From Pontiellaceae bacterium B12227 (lineage in GTDB: Bacteria; Verrucomicrobiota; Kiritimatiellia; Kiritimatiellales; Pontiellaceae): a stretch of DNA of 64,000 bases. Both the position numbers and the translations under genes were made by a program. How positions within the stretch are numbered: position 1 is the first letter of the stretch; each line of letters opens with the position of its first letter. This document shows positions 8,277-17,664 of this stretch, piece by piece. The notes under the pieces are model-generated. The model did not search any database, was not told where the DNA came from, and worked only from the letters and a program-made list of their open reading frames with translations. The DNA is taken from the NCBI GenBank assembly GCA_029432775.1, contig JAROAZ010000019.1, positions 52,619 through 116,618 on the forward strand, read 5' to 3'.

Positions 8277-10853
8277 ATGTTTCGGAAAATAGCAGTACTC
8301 AGTGGTCTCATTTTTACATTTGGGGCTTCGGCGGAAGTGGTGGATCATCTGGTCCTGGGCGATGCGGTATCGGAGCAGGCGCACCAGCTTGAAGCCGAGT
8401 TGAGCGACGTCGTCGACGGCGCGCTGGGCCAGAAGGCGCGGCGCTTGCTGGCCAATGGCGAATGGCGGGGCGGCAAAGTCACGATGAAGATGAAGGTTGA
8501 CCCGGAAAAGCCGAACTATTTCACGGTTAAGTTCTGGGGCGGCGACACCTGCGGCGAGGAGCAGTATGAAGCGCGTCTCTGCCTTTACGTGAATGGTAAA
8601 CAGCTGGGTACCCGGCACCTTGGTCAGATCGATATGCTCGATATCATGAAGTATGACCTGCCGCGCTATCCCGGCCGCTTCCTCTATACCACCCGCCCGC
8701 TGCCGCTCCACATGACCGAGGGAAAAACCGAGGTTGAACTGACCATTGAGGGACAGGGTGGCATCAACGGCTATGCGCCGAAGATTGCGGATTACCAGAA
8801 AATGATGAAGGAGCCGTCGCGGGGAATCTACCGAGCCTATGTTCACACCAATCCGGGTTTCCAACCTTTGGAAGATGAAGTGCAGGGAACGGCCCCGGTG
8901 CTGCCGATTCGTCCGGAGCCGGGCATTGAGGTGATTGAGAAGCTGAAGAAAGATCTGAACGAACGGTCGAAGTATGAACTGGAGCGACCGGGCAAAAAGC
9001 ATGAGCTGAACATTCAATACCTTGCCCATGCCTATAAAACACCCTGGAATATTGCCTATAAAAACAAGGTGGCGCTGGAGCGGCTTGTGGATGCCATCGA
9101 TATTCATTATCTGGAGTGGCGCAAAGATCCGGATGCCAGTCTGGGAAGACGTTGGATTTTCAAGGGGCCCATTGGCGATGCCATCCGCTTGACGCATGAA
9201 GACCTGAAACCGTGGCTGGACGAAAAGGTGCCGGGAACGAAGACTGTGCGCCGTAAAGCCTGGGCGGAGCTGATGGTGGCATCGCGCACCCACAACTCCT
9301 CGAAAGAGGGGGAGGCGCGCCGCGCCTACACGAACCAGTGCATGATCAAGGATCAGAATACCTATTACTGCAACCTGGCGATTGCGTTGATCTATCCGAA
9401 AAAGGCGTGGCCGGAAAAAAAGGCCCGTCGGATGCTGTACGAGGCGATGGGACTGGAGCCCTTCAGCGGGAGTTGGGATGAATATGCAAAACCGGACTGG
9501 AGCCACGGTAAGAATAAGATGCTGCTTACGCCTGCAGGGCTGACGCGGGAACTCGGTTTTGTTGGTGCTTACGGTGAAATTATCTGCGATTCCGGTGTGG
9601 CGATCTATGAAGCGACCAAGTCGTCGCCCGAAGGCGCTGACCCACGTATCCGTGAACAATTGATCAGGATGATCCGTGCGCGTGCGCCGTTCCGCTATCC
9701 GTTGGTGGATAAGGAGGGGTATCGCAGCATGAACATGGAAGGCCTCATCGGTTGGCGCGACTGGAAGTTCCCGGGTAACGTGATGTATGACCAGTTCAAC
9801 GGCCGCGATGGCGGAGCGTTTGAAGTGGCGGTGTCAACCGGTGACAAAGTGCTGCTCGGCTATGGTCAGCAGATGCTGGAGGATAACCAGTATTTTCAGG
9901 TGGTGAAAAAGCGGATGGAGGAGCGGGGAACCAGTTCAAAAACCTATCTGTTAAATGTGCCGGAACTTTATGAAATGGTTTCTTCGCTAGAGGATCAACC
10001 TTACCGCCTTCCGATGAGTGACGGGCAGCCCGACTTTGTTTTTGCTGACCCCGGGAACGGGGTGCTGGCATTTAAGGATCGGGGCCGGATCTTCTACAGT
10101 TCGCTCTACTGGCGGGCACGGCGTATGGTGAACAATCTTGCGCGGGTGCATTATATGACCCCGCACATGGAGGTGGATTCCATCGTAAACATTGAGACAG
10201 AGTTCAACGACAGCGGTAAAAAATACACCTTCCCGGAACGCACGAACCAGGAGTTCAGCCGTGGCCGTGAAGAGAGGTGGTATACCTCTCAGGGCATCTA
10301 TCAGGCCATGGCCGGCGTTGAATATCCCATTGCCAGGGTGCGCGGCGACGATTCGTTTGAATATGGCCAGGAGCACCTTCAGGCCGGCAAGGCGCAGCTT
10401 TATATCATGAGCTATGGCGACTACTTTATTGCCATGAACTGTGACGACAGCGACTCGTTCCGGGTTGATATTCCCGCCGACTTTGTCGGAGCCAAAGATC
10501 TGGTCTCGAAGCAGATTGCTAAATTCCCGCAGGCCAACCTCCGGCCGGGTAAAACGATGGTACTTTGCCGGGATTGGAACATTCAGCCGCCGGAGCCGGT
10601 TGTTGTAAAGGCGCCTGTTGAAGAACCCCGGACAGAGCCGGTCGTGGTTGCGGTTGCTGCAAAACCAGACGTGCCGGTGAAACAGGAAAAGCAACCGGAA
10701 CCCACGCCGGAGCCGGTTGTATTGGACGAACTCCCAGTAGACCCGGTTGCTGCGCCATCGGAGTCGGCGGAGTTCCGTAAGATCCTGATGATGGTTGGAG
10801 GCGGCCTGATCTTTGTGGTGCTTCTGGCCGTGCTGGGTAAGCGAAAGAGATAG
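8277..10853 (+). CDS. Envelope-anchored protein of unknown function, possibly alpha/alpha-barrel
   Basis: Not recognised as a named family. The ATG at 8277 (GAGGAA seven bases upstream) gives a signal peptide ending near residue 18 (FGASA-EV). Residues 20-170 look like a beta-sandwich (NYFTVKFWGGDTCGEE, LCLYVNGKQLG). Residues about 230-560 are helix-rich with Trp/Tyr/Asp-rich segments (YLEWRKDPDASLGRRW, GLIGWRDWKFPGN) recalling alpha/alpha-toroid polysaccharide lyases, but no family catalytic motif is clear. After a further beta-rich part comes a Pro/Glu/Val-rich linker (about residues 765-830), then one transmembrane helix (MMVGGGLIFVVLLAVLG) and a KRKR tail, so it should stay attached to the membrane with the body outside. 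Its place 18 nt after a sulfatase suggests a role on the same glycan. Confidence 0.75.
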   Translation: MFRKIAVLSGLIFTFGASAEVVDHLVLGDAVSEQAHQLEAELSDVVDGALGQKARRLLANGEWRGGKVTMKMKVDPEKPNYFTVKFWGGDTCGEEQYEARLCLYVNGKQLGTRHLGQIDMLDIMKYDLPRYPGRFLYTTRPLPLHMTEGKTEVELTIEGQGGINGYAPKIADYQKMMKEPSRGIYRAYVHTNPGFQPLEDEVQGTAPVLPIRPEPGIEVIEKLKKDLNERSKYELERPGKKHELNIQYLAHAYKTPWNIAYKNKVALERLVDAIDIHYLEWRKDPDASLGRRWIFKGPIGDAIRLTHEDLKPWLDEKVPGTKTVRRKAWAELMVASRTHNSSKEGEARRAYTNQCMIKDQNTYYCNLAIALIYPKKAWPEKKARRMLYEAMGLEPFSGSWDEYAKPDWSHGKNKMLLTPAGLTRELGFVGAYGEIICDSGVAIYEATKSSPEGADPRIREQLIRMIRARAPFRYPLVDKEGYRSMNMEGLIGWRDWKFPGNVMYDQFNGRDGGAFEVAVSTGDKVLLGYGQQMLEDNQYFQVVKKRMEERGTSSKTYLLNVPELYEMVSSLEDQPYRLPMSDGQPDFVFADPGNGVLAFKDRGRIFYSSLYWRARRMVNNLARVHYMTPHMEVDSIVNIETEFNDSGKKYTFPERTNQEFSRGREERWYTSQGIYQAMAGVEYPIARVRGDDSFEYGQEHLQAGKAQLYIMSYGDYFIAMNCDDSDSFRVDIPADFVGAKDLVSKQIAKFPQANLRPGKTMVLCRDWNIQPPEPVVVKAPVEEPRTEPVVVAVAAKPDVPVKQEKQPEPTPEPVVLDELPVDPVAAPSESAEFRKILMMVGGGLIFVVLLAVLGKRKR

Positions 10854-10883
10854 TTTCATTGCTGCTGAACGGGGAGCTGCTTG

Positions 10884-11034
10884 ACGTAGTGGCAGTTCCT
10901 TCCAATGGTCGGCCGTTGCCTTTGCCGAAGGCGCGTTCCTCGTGAGCGCGGCGCGTGTAGACGGTCTGGCCCGGTTTATTTCCGCTGCGTCTTTTGCCGG
11001 CGACTTTACGATCATTGGGGTTGAAAAACGGTAA
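10884..11034 (+). pseudogene. C-terminal remnant of a glycoside hydrolase
   Basis: After a stop codon at 10882 the frame is open for about 50 codons ending at TAA 11032. It reads FQWSAVAFAEGAFLVSAA, then VDGLARFISAASFAGDFTII. This resembles the C-terminal beta-domain of large glycosidases, where a line such as W-x-A-x-F-x-L-x-A-x-GAFLVSA-x-R is followed by an S-x-A-G stretch. There is no start codon or catalytic domain, so it looks like the tail of a deleted gene. It occupies most of the 220-bp gap before the next sulfatase. The alternative is chance coding-like composition. Confidence 0.4.
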
Positions 11035-11075
11035 TGCGGATTGGCGTCGGGGTGTAAAACAGGCATTTTGTCAGA

Positions 11076-12521
11076 ATGAATAAAAGAACGGTAATCATTC
11101 GGTTGTGGATCGCGGTTATCTTTTGCGGAACTGCGAGTGCCCGGGCCTCTCAGGAAAAGCGTCCGAATATCCTCTTTATCATTGCAGATGATCTGGGCGC
11201 ACGTTTGGGATGTTATGATGACGCGCTGGCAGTAACCCCGAATCTGGACCGGCTCGCACTGCAAGGGGTTGTTTTTCGCAATGCCTACTGCCAGTACCAC
11301 ACCTGTGGACCCAGCCGTGCCAGTATGATGTCGGGAAAATATCCTTTCGAGTCCGGCTATACGCATAATAAAGACGGCACCTATGGGCAGTACATGCCTG
11401 ACTTTACCTCGTTGCCGCGCCTGTTCCGGGAAAACGGATATAGAACGGCCCGGGTGGGCAAGGTCTATCACATGGGGATTCCCAAGGGAATTGGCGGAGC
11501 GGGCACGGACGATCCGGCCGGCTGGGATGTGGCCATAAACAATACCGGTTGGGATGCATTTGAGAAAAACTGGTCGAAGGCGACGCATTGGGGGGAGCGC
11601 GACAGCGCGGGGGTGCGGATCCGGTATTCCGCACCGGAAATCGAAGATCGTGAGTCGGCCGATGGGCAGGGGCTTGTGGAAGCTATCCAGCTATTGGAAA
11701 AGCACCATCCCCAAAAAACAGGCCAGCCGTTTTTTCTGGCCTACGGAATGTTCAGGCCTCATCCGCCGATGATTGTTCCCCGGCGTCATTGGGATGCGGT
11801 TAATCCTGCGGAGATCATATTACCGATGGTGCCGGAAAATGACCGGGATGATATTCCGAAAGTCAACTGGCACCGCCATGGGCCCGAATACAACTTTATA
11901 CCGGAAGAGCATGCCCGGAACTATACACACGCCTACTATGCGGCGATTCATTTTGTGGATCATCTCGCCGGACAACTTATCCAGGCATTGGAAACACAAG
12001 GGTTGGCAGACAATACGATCATCGTGTTCACGGGGGATCAGGGGTTTATGCTGGGCGAGCATGGGCACTGGCATAAATCATCGATGTTTGAGGAGGCTCA
12101 GCGGGTGCCTCTGATTATTGTGGATCCGCGTGCGAAAGAGAAGGGGGCACAAGTTTCGGGCCTGGTCGGGCTGATCGATCTCTATCCAACGCTTTGCGAC
12201 CTCGCCGGCATCGTCCCGAAGCATCTGCTTTCGGGGATCAGCCTGAAGCCCCAACTCTATGATGTTTCCGCAAAAACAAAGCAGTGCGAGTTCATCATGG
12301 GAAGCCCGAACGGGTACACCATTCGAACCCCCAAATATGCCTATACCGAATGGCGTAAAGCGGGAAAGAAAACAGGCGATGCCATGCTGTACGATCTGGA
12401 GAATGATCCTCGCGAGTTTACAAATCTGATTAATCTCCCGGAGTATCAGGAAGTTCAGCGTGAGCTTGAGCGACAGCTGGATGCGCGGCTGGAAGCTGCT
12501 GCAAGGGGTTGTGATCAATAG
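11076..12521 (+). CDS. Secreted S1-family sulfatase (iduronate-2-sulfatase-like)
   Basis: Sulfatase of 481 aa with a signal peptide (MNKRTVIIRLWIAVIFCG, cleavage near ASARA-SQ). Metal ligands D38-D39 are in FIIADDLGARLGCY, the formylglycine motif is C77-G-P-S-R, and FTGDQGFMLGEHGHW near residue 315 gives the second metal pair. The IADDLG...CYDD opening and the TCGPSRASMMSGKYP segment resemble the iduronate-2-sulfatase-like branch, which in marine bacteria includes fucoidan and other sulfatases; the actual substrate is unknown. It is the last + strand gene before a convergent AraC regulator. Three near-perfect copies of the dispersed palindrome (first base changed, for example at 11685 and 11979) occur in or near it. 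Confidence 0.9.
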   Translation: MNKRTVIIRLWIAVIFCGTASARASQEKRPNILFIIADDLGARLGCYDDALAVTPNLDRLALQGVVFRNAYCQYHTCGPSRASMMSGKYPFESGYTHNKDGTYGQYMPDFTSLPRLFRENGYRTARVGKVYHMGIPKGIGGAGTDDPAGWDVAINNTGWDAFEKNWSKATHWGERDSAGVRIRYSAPEIEDRESADGQGLVEAIQLLEKHHPQKTGQPFFLAYGMFRPHPPMIVPRRHWDAVNPAEIILPMVPENDRDDIPKVNWHRHGPEYNFIPEEHARNYTHAYYAAIHFVDHLAGQLIQALETQGLADNTIIVFTGDQGFMLGEHGHWHKSSMFEEAQRVPLIIVDPRAKEKGAQVSGLVGLIDLYPTLCDLAGIVPKHLLSGISLKPQLYDVSAKTKQCEFIMGSPNGYTIRTPKYAYTEWRKAGKKTGDAMLYDLENDPREFTNLINLPEYQEVQRELERQLDARLEAAARGCDQ

Positions 12522-12556
12522 GATCAGTGCCCTTAATGCGAAAATGATCTCTTAGG

Positions 12557-13459
12557 TCAGATGCTCTGGGCGCGGAATTGACGGGGCGGGAGGCCGGAAA
12601 CTTTTTTGAACTGGCGGGTGAAATAGTTGCTGTCGTTGAAGCCGACGGCGAAGGCGATTTCGGTGACGGTGTGATCGGTCTGGCGCAGCATTTCCATGGC
12701 GCGCTGGATGCGGAGCCGCATGAGATAATCAACCGGCGTCTGGCCGGTGGCCTTACGGAAAACGGTAAGCAGGCTGCTTTTCGACATGTAGGCTATCTGT
12801 GCGAGTTCGTCCAGCTTCCAGCCTTTCGCGTAGTCATTCTCCATGGCGCCGATCACTTCGCCGACGCGTTGCAGTGCCTGGGTTTCGGTGGAGTCACCCT
12901 GCATGTAGGCACGGGATAGATAGGCAATCAGTTCCAACAGTTTGGCACGCAGGACAATCTCGTAGCCCGGACTCCGTTCCGTGCACTCTTTTTCCATTTC
13001 GTCGCAGATGCTCTGAACGTGGGCGAGCTGGAGGCGTTTCAGGTGGAGGCGGCTGGCGAAGCGGTGCTGTTTGCGGTAGGTCGGCTCCAGCAGGAACATG
13101 GCGCAGTAGCCGGGCATGCACCTCAGTTCATTTTCCGGCCACAGAATCAGGTCCGGATTATACATCACGTTATACATGATGAGATCTTTGCGGTTGTGAT
13201 AGAAGTGGCGCTGACGGCCCTGCAGCAGGAAGACATCTCCGGCCGTGATTGGCATGTCCATGCCTTCCAGGCTCTGGAGCCCACGGCCCTGTTTCACAAT
13301 GGCGAGTTCGCAGAAGTCGTGGCTATGCTCTATCTCCGTTAGATCGTGCGGGTGGGGCGGAGGATCGTCGCCGGTCGGGCAGGTTATGCTCCGCCCGACC
13401 AGGATCGGAAATCCCGTCATCCCAAAGTAGTCATGTCCGTCTGCAATGAGTGTTTCCAT
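12557..13459 (-). CDS. AraC-family transcriptional regulator
   Basis: A 300-aa regulator. The N-terminal half is a cupin-type sensing domain (HPHDLTEIEHSHDFCELAIVKQGRG then ITAGDVFLLQG). The C-terminal 100 residues form the double helix-turn-helix of AraC proteins: LDELAQIAYMSKSSLLTVFRK followed by VTEIAFAVGFNDSNYFTRQFKK, ending PRQFR. Such proteins usually bind a sugar and activate neighbouring uptake and hydrolase genes. It is divergent from the GPH symporter/GH31 pair across 221 bp, which makes that pair the likely target. The start is the ATG at 13459. The ligand cannot be told; a xyloside or glucoside is plausible given GH31. Confidence 0.93.
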   Translation of the reverse strand: METLIADGHDYFGMTGFPILVGRSITCPTGDDPPPHPHDLTEIEHSHDFCELAIVKQGRGLQSLEGMDMPITAGDVFLLQGRQRHFYHNRKDLIMYNVMYNPDLILWPENELRCMPGYCAMFLLEPTYRKQHRFASRLHLKRLQLAHVQSICDEMEKECTERSPGYEIVLRAKLLELIAYLSRAYMQGDSTETQALQRVGEVIGAMENDYAKGWKLDELAQIAYMSKSSLLTVFRKATGQTPVDYLMRLRIQRAMEMLRQTDHTVTEIAFAVGFNDSNYFTRQFKKVSGLPPRQFRAQSI

Positions 13460-13541
13460 AGGTTGATGTATCGTGCTTATGCGCTAGGGTGATTCAATCT
13501 CTTCTACTGTAAAAATGCCTTAAACAGCGAAGTTATATTTT

Positions 13542-13578
13542 ATTGCACATGGGATATAATGCTATTTATTTGTGCGAT
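13542..13578. promoter_or_regulatory. Candidate operator/promoter between AraC regulator and symporter
   Basis: Two inverted half-sites, ATTGCACA (13542-13549) and TGTGCGAT (13571-13578), match in 7 of 8 positions when one is reverse-complemented. They flank a good -10 hexamer TATAAT at 13555-13560. The spacing is compatible with an AraC-type dimer site controlling the divergent genes. Seen in the sequence; function inferred. Confidence 0.4.
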
Positions 13579-13680
13579 AATAAAGGACTTGGTGGCCGGG
13601 AAATGATTAAATATCTGTTTTGAATTGGGTAAGTTCAGCGTCCAGGTCGGCGGCGCAGGTATATTCCGGAGTTTTGATCT

Positions 13681-15036
13681 ATGAGCGGGAAGACATCCTA
13701 CACAACACGCTTCAGCTATGCGGCCAGCGATATGGCCGGGCAGTTTATCTTTCAGGTGGTTAATGCATTTTTGCTTATCTATTGCACCGATGTACTCGGT
13801 TTGTCGGCAACAACAGCGGGGACGATTTGGCTGATCGCACGTCTGGAAGATGCGCTGGACAGTCCGATCTGGGGTATTTTTCTCGATAAGACCAATAACA
13901 AGTATGGAAAAAGCAGGCCTTGGTTCCTGTGGTTATGTGTTCCCTATGCCGTTCTTGGGCTGATGCTGTTTTATATTCCCGACTTAGGGGATCTGGGTAA
14001 GGCGATTTACTTTGGCACCGTTTATGTTGTTTTCGGATCCATCTATACCGGGATCAATACCCCGGTTACCTCCATTCTGTCTGCGTTAACCAGTGACCCC
14101 AAGGAGCGGGTTACGTTGACGACCTTTCGCATGATCGGCTCGAAGCTCGGGGTGCTGATCGTCAGTCTATCATTTCTCCGGATGGTTGATTTCTTTGGCA
14201 AGGGAGACGAGGCCGCAGGGCACTTTCGCACGATGATTGTTTTCGGTTTGGTATCGATTTTATGCTATCTGTTCGCATTTAAGAATCTCCGAGAGGTTGT
14301 GCAGGTGAAGCAGGAACGCATTCCGATCAAAGAAGCGTTCCGAGCCTTTAAAGGAAACGTTCCTTGGCTGATTATTTTTACATCGAGCTTCTGCTTTTGG
14401 ATCGCATTCATCGCCCGCTTTGCAACCGTGAATCACTTTTTTAAATACTGCTGGGGAGACCAAAGCCTGGTGTCTGCATTTTTTGGGATGGATGTCATTT
14501 CCCTCGGCGCCATTTTCCTGATTCCCTTTTTCTGTAAGTTCAGCAACAAGTCGACGCTGTGGGCGGTTTCGCTGTTTTTATCCGCACTGGCCCAGCTGAT
14601 TTTGTATTTCGGTGCAGCGCAAAATTCGCTTCCCCTGTTATATGTTGGTTGGATTGCGGGGATCTTCACCAGTGGAGTCGCGCTCGCATTGCCGTTCTCT
14701 TTGATGTCCGACAGCGTCGATTATGGTGAATGGAAAACAGGCGTTCGTGCCGCAGGGTTGCTGACGGCCGTTGGGACGGCGTTCTGCCTCAAGGCGGGCA
14801 GCGGCTTTGGCGGCGCCGTTCCGGCCTGGGTCATGGGATATACCGGCTTTGATGGACAGCTGGAGGCTCAGTCCGACCTGGCTCTTGCCGGCATTTCGTT
14901 CGGGTTTGTCTGGATCCCGGCCATCTTCTATGTGCTGGCCCTCATTCCCGTTCTGTTTTACGGCAAATATGAAAAGCTTGAGTCGACGGTTCAGCAAGAG
15001 CTGAGTGCGCGCCGCGAAGGAGAGTCACATGTTTAA
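13681..15036 (+). CDS. GPH-family (MFS) glycoside:cation symporter
   Basis: A 451-aa protein with about 12 hydrophobic segments and the layout of glycoside-pentoside-hexuronide:cation symporters (melibiose/xyloside carriers). DMAGQFIFQVVNAFLLIYCTD opens the first helix, followed by the loop with W-G-I-F-L-D-K-T-x-x-K-Y-G-K-S-R-P-W characteristic of the family. SDSVDYGEWKTGVRAAGLLTA near residue 342 is the other family hallmark. It would import an oligosaccharide or glycoside across the inner membrane. Its 3' end overlaps the GH31 start by 8 nt, so transporter and hydrolase are probably translated together. The divergent AraC gene is the likely regulator. Confidence 0.92.
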   Translation: MSGKTSYTTRFSYAASDMAGQFIFQVVNAFLLIYCTDVLGLSATTAGTIWLIARLEDALDSPIWGIFLDKTNNKYGKSRPWFLWLCVPYAVLGLMLFYIPDLGDLGKAIYFGTVYVVFGSIYTGINTPVTSILSALTSDPKERVTLTTFRMIGSKLGVLIVSLSFLRMVDFFGKGDEAAGHFRTMIVFGLVSILCYLFAFKNLREVVQVKQERIPIKEAFRAFKGNVPWLIIFTSSFCFWIAFIARFATVNHFFKYCWGDQSLVSAFFGMDVISLGAIFLIPFFCKFSNKSTLWAVSLFLSALAQLILYFGAAQNSLPLLYVGWIAGIFTSGVALALPFSLMSDSVDYGEWKTGVRAAGLLTAVGTAFCLKAGSGFGGAVPAWVMGYTGFDGQLEAQSDLALAGISFGFVWIPAIFYVLALIPVLFYGKYEKLESTVQQELSARREGESHV

Positions 15037-17500
15037 GTTCGTTCAGGATAAAGCATCCTGTGAGTTGGTTGCCGACGAAAAGCGTCTTCGGATTCGTTTT
15101 GTCAGCCCCGAGATTGTGCACGTTTCCTATATTGAAGGCGAATCGTTCACAGATCTCCCAAGCTCAATCGTGACGAGCAAAGCAACCTGCACGGATTTCC
15201 AAACCCTGGAAGAAGACGATGCCGTTCTGATTTCAACGACCGCCCTGCAGGTGCGTGTTTCCAAACGTAGCGGCGCGGTTTGTTTTATGGATGCGGACGG
15301 CAATGTTCTGCAGCAGGAGCCGGAACGCGGCGGCAAGTCGCTTGTGCGTAAAGAGGTCTTCCGCAACGTCTACGACCACTCGGTGGAGGTTGCCACCGGG
15401 CAGAACATCGACGGTGCGCGCGCCGAGGCCGAGGCCGTCGATCGCATCTTTGATCGCCATGCCTTTGAAGCGAAGCTGGAGTTCACTTTTTCCGACGACG
15501 AAGCGCTGTTCGGTTTGGGCTCGCACGAAGAGGGCTACGGAAATCTGCGCGGCAAATCGCAACAGCTCTATCAGCAGAATATGAAAATGGTCGTGCCGTG
15601 CATCGTGTCGACCAAAGGCTACGGTCTGTTGTGGGACTGCTCGTCGACGATGGTTTTCCATGACGATGCCTATGGCAGCTACTGGTGGGGTGAGTGCGTC
15701 GATCAGATTGATTATTACTTTATCGGCGGCGGCAACGCGTCCGCCGTTGCAAAAAATTATTATGCACTGACCGGCGCGCCGCCAATGCTGCCGCGCTGGG
15801 CGTTCGGCTATGTGCAGTCGAAAGAGCGCTATGTGACCGCCGAGGAAATTCTCGGCATCGCCCGCGAATACCGCCGCCGCAAGATCCCGCTCGACGTGCT
15901 GGTGCTCGACTGGAAATCGTGGCCGGACGGCAACGGCTGGGGGCAGAAGGAATTTGACCTCGTGCGCTTTCCAGACCCTGGAAAGTTTATTGATGAGCTG
16001 CATGCCATGGGCGTGAAGCTTATGACCTCCATCTGGCCGATCATGTCCGGCGAATGCCCGAACCAGATCGAGCTGCGCGAAAAAGGGCAGATGCTCGGCA
16101 ATCAGTCGACGTATAATGCCTTTGATCCGAAAGCGCGCGAAACCTATTGGAAGCAAGCGAAAGATGGGCTGTTCGACCACGGCGTCGATGCCTGGTGGTG
16201 CGACTGCACCGAGCCGTTTGAGTCGGACTGGGAAGGCACACTGAAGCCGGAGCCGCACCTGCGCCTGATCAAGAATACGGATGAGGCCAAACGCTATATT
16301 GATGAAGGGCAGCTCTCTGTTTATTCACTGCACCATTCGCAGGGCATCTATGACGGCCAGCGTGCGGCCTCGAATAAAAAGCGCGTGTTGAATCTCACGC
16401 GATCCTCCTATGCGGGGCAGCACCGATACAGCACCGTCAGTTGGAACGGCGACATTTGCGGTACCTGGGACGTGCTCAAACGCTCCATCCCGGAAGGCGT
16501 CAATTTCTGTGCAACCGGCGAGCCGTACTGGACGCTCGATATCGGCGGGTTCTTTGTGGCATCCGATCCCGAAAAACGCTGGTTCTGGAAGGGCGACTAC
16601 GACGCCGGCTGCCGTGGACTCGGTCCGATGGAAGGCACCGAACCGATCGCCAACGATAACGGTTGCACTGATCTAGGCTATTGGGAGCTCTACACCCGCT
16701 GGCTGCAGGTTGGCTGTTTCCTGCCGATGTTTCGTTCGCACGGTACCGACGCCGCCCGTGAAATCTGGCGCTTCGGTGACGAGGGCGATCGGTTCTACGA
16801 TGTCATCGCAAAATTTATCCGTCTGCGTTATCAACTGCTGCCCTACATCTATTCGGTGGCGGCGGGTGTTGCCGAATCCGGCCTGGCACTGCTGCGTCCG
16901 GTGGCGATGGAAGTTCCGCAGGATCCAAAGACCTTTGATCTGACGGATCAATATTTCTTCGGCCCCGGCCTGATGGTCTGCCCGGTGATTGAGCCGATGT
17001 ATTATGAACGTGAATCGCAGCCGCTCGAAGGGGTGCCGGAATCGCGTTCCGTCTATCTGCCGGCTGGCACTGGCTGGTATGATTTCTGGACGGGTGAGCT
17101 TTTTGAAGGCGACCAAACCATTGAGGCCGCAGCGCCGCTCGAAACCATCCCGGTCTTTGTTCCTGCGGGAACGATTGTTCCGATGGGGCCGGTTGAGCAA
17201 TATTCCGGCGAGGTGGCCGATGCTCCGCTGGAGCTGCGCATCTATGCGGGAGCAGATGCTTCCTTTGTTTGCTACGAAGATGCCGGCGACAGCTATGCCT
17301 ATGAACAAGGTGAATGCGCGCGGGTTACGCTGGAGTGGAATGAAGCTGAGCAGACGTTGAGCATTTCTAATCGGGAAGGCTCGTTTGAGGGAATGATTTC
17401 CAGCCGGATGCTGAACGTGAGAATCCATTCGATAATAGGTTTGAAAGAAATTGAGATTGAATACCGCGGAACCAATTTGGTGATCCCCGGCAGGTGGTAA
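15029..17500 (+). CDS. GH31 alpha-glucosidase/alpha-xylosidase, cytoplasmic
   Basis: Retaining GH31 enzyme, 823 aa from the ATG at 15029, preceded by GAAGGAGAG and overlapping the symporter stop. The nucleophile Asp is D392 in WWCDCTEP, where the family consensus is W-x-D-M-N-E; the acid/base is D475 in WNGDICGTW; DIGGFF follows near residue 505. The N-terminal beta-sandwich (residues 1-220) and C-terminal beta-domains (about 640-823) are both present. No signal peptide, so it should act on sugar brought in by the adjacent symporter. The Cys-Thr replacement of Met-Asn after the nucleophile may mark a specific subfamily. Whether it releases xylose, glucose or another alpha-linked sugar cannot be settled here. 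Confidence 0.92.
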   Translation: MFKFVQDKASCELVADEKRLRIRFVSPEIVHVSYIEGESFTDLPSSIVTSKATCTDFQTLEEDDAVLISTTALQVRVSKRSGAVCFMDADGNVLQQEPERGGKSLVRKEVFRNVYDHSVEVATGQNIDGARAEAEAVDRIFDRHAFEAKLEFTFSDDEALFGLGSHEEGYGNLRGKSQQLYQQNMKMVVPCIVSTKGYGLLWDCSSTMVFHDDAYGSYWWGECVDQIDYYFIGGGNASAVAKNYYALTGAPPMLPRWAFGYVQSKERYVTAEEILGIAREYRRRKIPLDVLVLDWKSWPDGNGWGQKEFDLVRFPDPGKFIDELHAMGVKLMTSIWPIMSGECPNQIELREKGQMLGNQSTYNAFDPKARETYWKQAKDGLFDHGVDAWWCDCTEPFESDWEGTLKPEPHLRLIKNTDEAKRYIDEGQLSVYSLHHSQGIYDGQRAASNKKRVLNLTRSSYAGQHRYSTVSWNGDICGTWDVLKRSIPEGVNFCATGEPYWTLDIGGFFVASDPEKRWFWKGDYDAGCRGLGPMEGTEPIANDNGCTDLGYWELYTRWLQVGCFLPMFRSHGTDAAREIWRFGDEGDRFYDVIAKFIRLRYQLLPYIYSVAAGVAESGLALLRPVAMEVPQDPKTFDLTDQYFFGPGLMVCPVIEPMYYERESQPLEGVPESRSVYLPAGTGWYDFWTGELFEGDQTIEAAAPLETIPVFVPAGTIVPMGPVEQYSGEVADAPLELRIYAGADASFVCYEDAGDSYAYEQGECARVTLEWNEAEQTLSISNREGSFEGMISSRMLNVRIHSIIGLKEIEIEYRGTNLVIPGRW

Positions 17501-17512
17501 CCATGCTTCGGG

Positions 17513-17529
17513 GCAGGCGGGACGCCTGC
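17513..17529. repeat. REP-like palindrome left of the insertion element
   Basis: GCAGGCG-GGA-CGCCTGC, a perfect 7-bp inverted repeat just after the GH31 stop. A related copy in opposite orientation lies at 19029-19045, so the two flank the IS element. Confidence 0.5.
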
Positions 17530-17586
17530 GGTACGTTTGCCGCGTTGTCCGTATCGCAGATAGGATGAGAAGGCAGTCGAGAGAGG

Positions 17587-17664
17587 TGTCCGGCCTCCAT
17601 ACGAGCTGTGATAATATCACGCTCCCCAAATAAACGCACTCAAGGTGCAAAAGGAGACCGGACA
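17587..17664 (+). promoter_or_regulatory. Inverted repeat that can mask the transposase ribosome site
   Basis: TGTCCGGCCTCC (17587-17598) pairs in 11 of 12 positions with GGAGACCGGACA (17653-17664), which contains the AAGGAG ribosome site and the first base of the ATG. Read-through transcripts entering from outside would fold and hide the start site; a transcript starting within the loop would not. The mechanism is inferred. Confidence 0.4.
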
